From NCBI GenBank assembly GCA_041179465.1, contig JBEGTJ010000076.1, positions 1 through 11,805 on the forward strand: 11,805 nt of DNA, in the 5' to 3' direction. The DNA is from TMED14 sp041179465. Lineage in GTDB: Bacteria > Bacteroidota > Bacteroidia > Flavobacteriales > Schleiferiaceae. The notes below the pieces were generated by a model. It was given only the letters and a program-made list of their open reading frames with translations. It searched no databases and was not told where the DNA came from. Below, piece after piece: positions 1 to 4,442 of the stretch (position 1 is the stretch's first letter; every line of letters starts with the position of its first letter). Position numbers and translations under genes: made by a program.

Positions 1-33
1 TTCGGCGCTGAAGGTCCTTAAGCCGTAGCGGAG

Positions 34-41
34 TATATTCG
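34..41 (+). promoter_or_regulatory. Putative Bacteroidota -7 element before the dioxygenase gene
   Basis: The sequence TATATTCG matches the Bacteroidota -7 consensus TAnnTTTG with one mismatch (C for T) and ends 4 nt before the ATG at 46. No convincing -33 TTG is visible about 19 nt upstream, and no Shine-Dalgarno sequence is present. If used, transcription would start at or next to the start codon. Confidence 0.4.
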
Positions 42-45
42 GGTC

Positions 46-564
46 ATGGTTTTCAACTTCCACCGCTGGCTCGAAGAGCACCGCCACGAACTCAAGCCGC
101 CCGTAGGCAACAAAAACCTCACGCCCGACTCCGAGGACTACATCGTCATGGTCGTCGCCGGTCCCAACGCCCGCAAGGACTACCACTACAACGAAACCGA
201 AGAGGTTTTTTACCAGCTTGAGGGCCGCATCACGGTGCGCACCCAAGAAAACGGACGCCCCGTCGACCACGTGCTCGAAGCCGGCGACATGTTCGTGTGC
301 CCCGCCAAAACACCGCACTCCCCCATGCGCGAAGCCGGAAGCATCGGCCTCGTCATCGAGCGCAAGCGCGCCGGCAAAGGCTTCACCGACGGCCTACTCT
401 GGTTCTGCGAATCCTGCAACAACCCCCTGCACGCCGCCTACTTCGAGCTGCACAACATTGAAAAAGACTTTCTTCCGCACTTCAAGGAGTTTTACGGCAG
501 CGAAGCCAAGCGCAGCTGCACCAACTGCGGCCACGTCATGGAGACGGATCCACGCTTCATTTAG
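46..564 (+). CDS. nbaC: 3-hydroxyanthranilate 3,4-dioxygenase
   Basis: This 172-residue cupin protein is predicted to open the ring of 3-hydroxyanthranilate with O2, giving 2-amino-3-carboxymuconate semialdehyde, in the cytoplasm. The length matches the bacterial family. Likely Fe(II) ligands are H47, E53 (in the HYNETEE stretch) and H91 (TPHSP); R43 and R95 are placed to bind substrate carboxylate. A second, rubredoxin-like iron site of the bacterial enzymes is visible as C121/C124 (CESC) and C158/C161 (CTNC). The N-terminus, FHRWLEEHRHELKPPVGNK, is typical of the family, so the ATG at 46 is well supported. Its product is the substrate of the enzyme encoded convergently just downstream; the two stop codons are 17 bp apart. 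The symbol nbaC is used for bacterial members (also called haaO). Family assignment is very secure. Confidence 0.96.
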   Translation: MVFNFHRWLEEHRHELKPPVGNKNLTPDSEDYIVMVVAGPNARKDYHYNETEEVFYQLEGRITVRTQENGRPVDHVLEAGDMFVCPAKTPHSPMREAGSIGLVIERKRAGKGFTDGLLWFCESCNNPLHAAYFELHNIEKDFLPHFKEFYGSEAKRSCTNCGHVMETDPRFI

Positions 565-588
565 CAACGAGTTACTAGTTACTAGCTG
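561..588. repeat. Degenerate CTAG heptanucleotide tandem repeat, convergent junction 1
   Basis: Four successive 7-nt units can be read: TTAGCAA, CGAGTTA, CTAGTTA, CTAGCTG (roughly YTAGYWR). The block fills the gap between the dioxygenase and the decarboxylase and runs into both gene ends: the plus-strand TAG stop at 562-564 lies in the first unit and the minus-strand TAG stop (582-584) in the last. The subsegment at 574-589 matches 7792-7807, at the other convergent junction, in 14 of 16 positions. A role as a bidirectional transcription end or a dispersed repeat is inference. Confidence 0.5.
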
Positions 589-1586
589 CCATACAGCCAT
601 TGCTCGGCGTTGTGCCGGAGTACCTTGGCCTTGACGGCGTCGGACCAGTCCATGCTGCGCACGAGGTCGCCCGGAACCGCCTCGCCCAAGGGGTAGGGGT
701 AGTCGGAACCCACCGCAATTTTGTCCTCGCCCACCAGGCGGAGCAGGTTGTCGAGCGCGTACGGATCGTGCACGAGGCTGTCGACCCAGAACTTGCCGAG
801 GTATTCAGTGGGCGGAACCGCGTTGTCGACGGCCACTAAGTCGGGACGCACGTCAAACCCGTGCTGGATGCGGCCGAGGGTCGCGGGAAACGATCCGCCG
901 CCGTGGGCGATGGCCACGCGCAGCGAAGGAAGGCGCTCAAAGACGCCGCCAAAAATGAGGGAGCACAGGGCGCGGCTGGACTCGGCGGGCATTCCGACCA
1001 ACCACGGAAGCCAGTAGCGCTTCATGTCGTCGCTGCCCATCATGTCCCAGGGGTGCACAAAAAGGGCGAGGCCGCGGCGGGCCATTTCCTCAAAAACGGG
1101 AAAAAACGCCGGATCGTCGAGGTTGCGCTGGTTGATGTTGGAGCCGATCTGCACGCCGCGCAGTCCGAGGCGCTCAAAGCGGTCGAGTTCGCGCAGGGCG
1201 AGGTCGGTGTCCTGCATGGGCAAGGTTCCGAGGCCCTCAAACCGCGCGGGGTTGCCGGCCACGACCTCGGCGAGGTGGTCGTTCAAGAATTCCGCCACCG
1301 CGGCGCCGTCGCGCCCGGGCGCCCAGTAGCTGAACATGACGGGGACGGTCGAAAGGACCTGCACGCCCACGCCGTGGCGGTCGCAGTCGCGAAGGCGCGC
1401 GTCCGGATCCCAGTTGTTGGATTCGATTTCGCGAAAGAGCACGTCGTCCTTCATCATGCGCGCGCAGCCCGGGCAGTGGTGCTCGAGGCGAACGAATCCG
1501 CCGTAGCCAAAACGCTCCGCAAAATGCGGAATGTGCTCGGGAATCAGGTGGGTGTGGATGTCGACGGGCGCGGGCAGCGAATTCAT
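582..1586 (-). CDS. nbaD: 2-amino-3-carboxymuconate-6-semialdehyde decarboxylase (ACMSD)
   Basis: This 334-residue amidohydrolase-superfamily protein is predicted to decarboxylate 2-amino-3-carboxymuconate semialdehyde to 2-aminomuconate semialdehyde. That directs 3-hydroxyanthranilate carbon to catabolism instead of quinolinate and NAD. Zinc-site residues are visible: H11 and H13 (DIHTH), H178 (VHPWDM), H228 (AHGGG) and D295 (GSDYP). The blocks STVPVMFSYWA, GLGTLPMQ, YWLPWLVGMPAE and LVHDP closely match the vertebrate and pseudomonad enzymes. The frame stays open for 31 codons upstream, but the ATG at 1586 is chosen because it puts the HTH metal motif at residues 11-13, as in the family, and because the upstream residues are basic low-complexity sequence overlapping the divergent gene. 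It faces the gene for the preceding enzyme tail to tail. Function is secure; the symbol follows Pseudomonas usage. Confidence 0.95.
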   Translation of the reverse strand: MNSLPAPVDIHTHLIPEHIPHFAERFGYGGFVRLEHHCPGCARMMKDDVLFREIESNNWDPDARLRDCDRHGVGVQVLSTVPVMFSYWAPGRDGAAVAEFLNDHLAEVVAGNPARFEGLGTLPMQDTDLALRELDRFERLGLRGVQIGSNINQRNLDDPAFFPVFEEMARRGLALFVHPWDMMGSDDMKRYWLPWLVGMPAESSRALCSLIFGGVFERLPSLRVAIAHGGGSFPATLGRIQHGFDVRPDLVAVDNAVPPTEYLGKFWVDSLVHDPYALDNLLRLVGEDKIAVGSDYPYPLGEAVPGDLVRSMDWSDAVKAKVLRHNAEQWLYGS

Positions 1587-1613
1587 GCGAAGGATTGCGT
1601 CTAGGGTGCCTCG

Positions 1614-1621
1614 CGAAGATA
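1614..1621 (-). promoter_or_regulatory. Possible -7 element for the decarboxylase gene
   Basis: On the minus strand this reads TATCTTCG, one mismatch from TAnnTTTG, 27 nt before the ATG at 1586. It lies in the 61-bp divergent spacer shared with the PurF-like gene. No good -33 element is visible, so this is weak. Confidence 0.25.
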
Positions 1622-1631
1622 GGCAGCGCCC

Positions 1632-1639
1632 TAACTTTG
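1632..1639 (+). promoter_or_regulatory. Putative Bacteroidota -7 element before the PurF-like gene
   Basis: TAACTTTG fits the TAnnTTTG consensus exactly and ends 8 nt before the ATG at 1648, leaving room for a leader of only about 5 nt. No Shine-Dalgarno sequence is present and no clear -33 TTG is seen at the expected distance. Confidence 0.5.
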
Positions 1640-1647
1640 CACCCGAT

Positions 1648-3528
1648 ATGTGCGGCATTGCCCTCCTGCGCCTGCGCAAACCCCTTGACCACTACCTCGA
1701 CGAGCACGGGACGGCCCTCTACGGCCTGAACAAAATGGTGCTCATGATGGAAAAGCAGCACAACCGCGGCCAAGACGGCGCGGGCCTCGCCGGAGTCAAG
1801 CTCGACATGCCCCCCGGCCAGCGCTACATCAGCCGCTACCGGTCGACCGACCCCAAGCCGATTCAAGACATCTTCACGCGCATTCAGAACCGCATCGAAG
1901 AGCGACTCGACGGCAAACCCGAGCGCCTCAAGGACGCCGCCTGGGTCAAGGAGAACGTGGCCTTCGCCTGCGACGTCTACTTGGGCCACCTGCGCTACGG
2001 AACCTACGGCGGCAACAGCATCGAGGCCTGCCACCCCTTCTTGCGGCAGTCCAACTACATGAGCCGCAACCTCTTGGTCGCCGGCAACTTCAACATGACC
2101 AACGTCGACGAACTGTTCGACGAACTCGTCCACCTCGGCCAGCACCCCAAGGAGAAGGCCGACACCGTGACGGTGATGGAAAAAATTGGGCACTTTCTCG
2201 ACAAGGAGAACCGACGCCTGCACCAAATTGCCAAGGACGACCTGGGCCTCAACAAAATAGAGCGCAGCCGCTACCAAGCCGAGAACCTCGACATGCCCCG
2301 CGTGCTCGAAAAAGCCAGCCGCGACTGGGACGGAGGATACGCCATGGGCGGAATCATCGGCCAGGGCGACGCCTTCTTGGTGCGCGACCCGCACGGAATC
2401 CGCCCCGCCTTCTACTTCGTGAATGAGGAGGTAGCCGTAGTGGCCTCGGAACGCCCCGTAATCCAAACCGCCTTTGGCGTCTCGGCGGACGAAGTGCACG
2501 AGGTCCCGCCCGGCCACATGGTGTGGATTCGCCGCAACGGCGACGTTTCGGTTGAGCCCGTGCGCCCCGCCGCGCCCCGTGCCGCCTGCAGCTTTGAGCG
2601 CATCTACTTCTCGCGCGCCAACGACGGCGAAATCTACCGCGAGCGCATCGAGCTCGGACGCCGGCTGACCGACCGCGTCATGGCCGCCGCCGGGGGCGAC
2701 TTTGACCGCACGGTGTTCAGCTTCATCCCAAACACCGCCGAAATTGCCTTTTATGGACTCGTCAAGGGCGCCGAAGACGCGCTGAAGCGCCAAAAGTCCG
2801 CCCAACTCGTCGCCAAAGGCAGCGCGATCACGCCCGCCGACATTGAGCAGGTGATGAGCGCCCGCCCGCGCGTCGAAAAAATCGCCTGGAAGGACGTCAA
2901 ACTGCGCACCTTCATCACCGAGGATTCCAGCCGCAACGACATGGTGGCGCACGTGTACGACTCCACGTACGGCATCGTGCAGCCCGACGACAGCATTGTG
3001 GCCATCGACGACAGCATTGTGCGCGGAACCACCCTGAAGCAGAGCATTTTGCGCATGCTGGACCGCCTGAATCCCAAGCGCATCGTCGTGGTGAGCTCGG
3101 CGCCGCAAATTCGCTACCCCGACTGCTACGGCATCGACATGGCCAAGATGGGCGACTTCATCGCCTTTCAGGCGGCCGTTTCCCTGCTGCGCGAGCGCGG
3201 AATGGATGCGGTCCTCGACCAAGCCTACGCGTCGGCCAAAGCCGAATTGGCCAAGCCCATGGCCGAGCAGCGCAACGCCGTACAGGCGGTGTACGCTCCG
3301 TTCACCGACGCGGAGCTCAGCGACCGCATCGCCCAACTGCTCACGCCTGCCGGAACCCGCGCCGAAGTCAAAGTCGTCTACCAAACGGTGGCCGACCTGC
3401 ACGAGGCCTGCCCCAAGTCCCCCGGCGACTGGTACTTCACCGGCAACTACCCGACTCCGGGCGGAACCCGCGTCGCCAACCGCGCCTTTGTGAACTACAT
3501 GGAGGGCAAGACGGGCCGGGCGTACTGA
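1648..3528 (+). CDS. Long PurF-like amidophosphoribosyltransferase (class II glutamine amidotransferase)
   Basis: This 626-residue protein has an N-terminal Ntn-hydrolase glutaminase domain (about 1-280) followed by a phosphoribosyltransferase domain (about 315-515). The start at MCGI is fixed because C2 must be the N-terminal nucleophile. Visible motifs are NRGQDGAG (39-46), HLRYGTYG (114-121, with R116 the likely glutamine-binding Arg), RDPHGIRP (247-254) and the PRPP loop DDSIVRGTT (454-462), followed by APQIRYPDCYGID (485-497). By family knowledge PurF makes 5-phosphoribosylamine from PRPP and glutamine, the first step of purine synthesis. The protein is about 130-150 residues longer than canonical PurF, with insertions near 60-100, 185-215 and 375-415 and an extended C-terminus. 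The usual NGN oxyanion motif appears as AGNFNMTN (145-152). It resembles a long Bacteroidota paralogue that, as I recall, coexists with a standard PurF, so I give no symbol. The fold is certain; the exact reaction is less so. Confidence 0.88.
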   Translation: MCGIALLRLRKPLDHYLDEHGTALYGLNKMVLMMEKQHNRGQDGAGLAGVKLDMPPGQRYISRYRSTDPKPIQDIFTRIQNRIEERLDGKPERLKDAAWVKENVAFACDVYLGHLRYGTYGGNSIEACHPFLRQSNYMSRNLLVAGNFNMTNVDELFDELVHLGQHPKEKADTVTVMEKIGHFLDKENRRLHQIAKDDLGLNKIERSRYQAENLDMPRVLEKASRDWDGGYAMGGIIGQGDAFLVRDPHGIRPAFYFVNEEVAVVASERPVIQTAFGVSADEVHEVPPGHMVWIRRNGDVSVEPVRPAAPRAACSFERIYFSRANDGEIYRERIELGRRLTDRVMAAAGGDFDRTVFSFIPNTAEIAFYGLVKGAEDALKRQKSAQLVAKGSAITPADIEQVMSARPRVEKIAWKDVKLRTFITEDSSRNDMVAHVYDSTYGIVQPDDSIVAIDDSIVRGTTLKQSILRMLDRLNPKRIVVVSSAPQIRYPDCYGIDMAKMGDFIAFQAAVSLLRERGMDAVLDQAYASAKAELAKPMAEQRNAVQAVYAPFTDAELSDRIAQLLTPAGTRAEVKVVYQTVADLHEACPKSPGDWYFTGNYPTPGGTRVANRAFVNYMEGKTGRAY

Positions 3529-3534
3529 ACCTCT

Positions 3535-3549
3535 ACCCGCTCTGCGGGT
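3535..3549 (+). terminator. Small GC-rich hairpin after the PurF-like gene
   Basis: ACCCGC, a TCT loop and GCGGGT form a perfect 6-bp stem starting 6 nt after the TGA stop at 3528, inside the 52-bp gap before the cobalamin adenosyltransferase gene. No T-run follows, so it may be a weak terminator, an mRNA-end stabiliser or chance. Confidence 0.35.
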
Positions 3550-3580
3550 TACCTTGAACACAGCTCAACCCGCTGCACTC

Positions 3581-4150
3581 ATGAAAATCTACACCAAAAC
3601 CGGCGACGCCGGCCAAACCGGACTGTTCAGCGGCACCCGCATCGCCAAGTACGACCTGCGACTGCACGCCTACGGAACCCTCGACGAGCTCAACAGCCAC
3701 TTGGGGCTGCTGCGCGACCAAATTCCGGCCGAATGGGACGCCGTGCGCGCCGAGCTCGCCCAGGTCCAAAGCGACCTGTTTGCCTTGGGTTCGCACATGG
3801 CCAACGACCTGCCCGAGATGGTGGCCCGCCTTCCGCACATTGACCCTGCCTGGATTGCGCGCCTCGAGGCGGCCATCGACCGCATGGACCTCGAACTGGA
3901 GCCGATGCGCAACTTTCTGCTTCCGGGCGGACACGTGCTCGTCAGCCAGTGCCACGTGGTCCGCACCGTCGCCCGCCGCGCCGAACGCTGGGTGGTGCAG
4001 CTGGTCGATCAGTTGGGGGCCGAGGACGTGCCGCTGCCCGAGCCCACGGTGGCCTATTTGAACCGTTTGAGCGACTACGCGTTTACCCTGTCAAGGTGGC
4101 TGGGCAAGCAGCTGAACGCACCCGAAATCCCCTGGATTTCAAAGGCCTAA
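3581..4150 (+). CDS. Cob(I)alamin adenosyltransferase, PduO type (ATR)
   Basis: This 189-residue cytoplasmic enzyme is predicted to transfer the 5'-deoxyadenosyl group of ATP to cob(I)alamin, making adenosylcobalamin. The diagnostic N-terminal ATP motif TKTGDAGQTGLFSG is at 5-18, followed by YGTLDELNSHLG (31-42), FLLPGG (112-117), the helix CHVVRTVARRAERW (124-137) and LNRLSDYAFTLSRWLGK (160-176). The length is normal. An in-frame TTG lies 27 nt upstream, but the ATG at 3581 starts directly on MKIYTKTGD, the usual family N-terminus. It sits 52 bp after the PurF-like gene and 42 bp before the DUF2795 gene. The order ATR, DUF2795, secA is one I recall from other Bacteroidota. No cobalamin riboswitch fits in the short upstream gap. 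Typical clients would be methylmalonyl-CoA mutase or a B12-dependent reductase, none of which is in the window. Confidence 0.93.
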   Translation: MKIYTKTGDAGQTGLFSGTRIAKYDLRLHAYGTLDELNSHLGLLRDQIPAEWDAVRAELAQVQSDLFALGSHMANDLPEMVARLPHIDPAWIARLEAAIDRMDLELEPMRNFLLPGGHVLVSQCHVVRTVARRAERWVVQLVDQLGAEDVPLPEPTVAYLNRLSDYAFTLSRWLGKQLNAPEIPWISKA

Positions 4151-4158
4151 AAATTCGC

Positions 4159-4188
4159 TTGTACGCCTCCGAAAAAAAATTATTTTTG
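4159..4188 (+). promoter_or_regulatory. Bacteroidota-type promoter for the DUF2795-secA pair
   Basis: This is the best promoter in the window. A TTG at 4159-4161 (-33 element) is separated by 19 bp from TATTTTTG at 4181-4188, an exact fit to TAnnTTTG. The region 4170-4188 is an A/T-rich island in otherwise GC-rich DNA. The -7 element ends only 4 nt before the ATG at 4193, so the predicted transcript would be leaderless or nearly so. Confidence 0.6.
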
Positions 4189-4192
4189 CGCC

Positions 4193-4417
4193 ATGTATTG
4201 GACCCTCGAACTCGCCTCGTACCTAAGCGACGCCCCCTGGCCCGCGACCAAGGACGAACTCATTGACTACGCCATCCGCACGGGGGCTCCGCTTGAGGTC
4301 GTGGAAAACCTGCAAGCGGTCGAAGAAGAAGAAGCCGAAATCTACGAGTCGATCGAAGACATTTGGCCCGACTACCCTTCGGACGAAGACTTCCTCTGGA
4401 ACGAGGAAGAGTACTGA
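4193..4417 (+). CDS. Small acidic DUF2795 protein
   Basis: This 74-residue protein has an N-terminal DUF2795-like segment (about 1-42). Its pattern YLSDAPWPATKDELIDYA, with IRTGAPLEVVENLQ following, fits a small helical domain. The C-terminal tail (43-74) is extremely acidic, with runs of Glu and the motif IWPDYPSDEDFLWNEEEY. There is no signal peptide or membrane segment, so it is probably cytoplasmic. Function is unknown. By my recollection a near-identical protein precedes secA in many Bacteroidota. It ends 25 bp before secA and has its own good promoter, so it may be co-transcribed with secA. The acidic tail could contact a basic partner or mimic nucleic acid, but that is speculation. Existence of the gene is well supported by the family match and by clean spacing. 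Confidence 0.88.
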   Translation: MYWTLELASYLSDAPWPATKDELIDYAIRTGAPLEVVENLQAVEEEEAEIYESIEDIWPDYPSDEDFLWNEEEY

Positions 4418-4427
4418 ACAGAGGTTG

Positions 4428-4435
4428 TACCTTTG
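4428..4435 (+). promoter_or_regulatory. Putative -7 element immediately before secA
   Basis: TACCTTTG fits TAnnTTTG exactly and ends 7 nt before the secA ATG at 4443, inside the 25-bp gap after the DUF2795 gene. No -33 TTG is seen at the expected distance. It could give secA its own short-leader transcript in addition to read-through from the promoter at 4159-4188. Confidence 0.42.
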
Positions 4436-4442
4436 GCGACCT

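Noticed and set aside
861..1604. A 247-codon plus-strand open frame opposite the decarboxylase
   Set aside because: His/Ala/Val-rich shadow translation with no motif; the decarboxylase on the minus strand has every catalytic block.
1587..1679. N-terminal extension of the decarboxylase to a start at 1679
   Set aside because: The added residues are Arg-rich with no family similarity and would overlap the start of the divergent PurF-like gene; the ATG at 1586 gives the family N-terminus.
1237..3561. A 774-codon open frame on the minus strand, opposite the PurF-like gene
   Set aside because: It is a shadow of the high-GC coding strand. Its protein has no recognisable motif and an Ala/Gly/Val/His-rich composition, while the plus strand encodes a clear family member with all motifs.
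4170..4188. A-run plus T-run before the DUF2795 gene as an intrinsic terminator of the adenosyltransferase gene
   Set aside because: The stem would be only A:T pairs with no GC portion, and the T-rich part is better explained as the exact TAnnTTTG promoter element with a TTG at the right distance.
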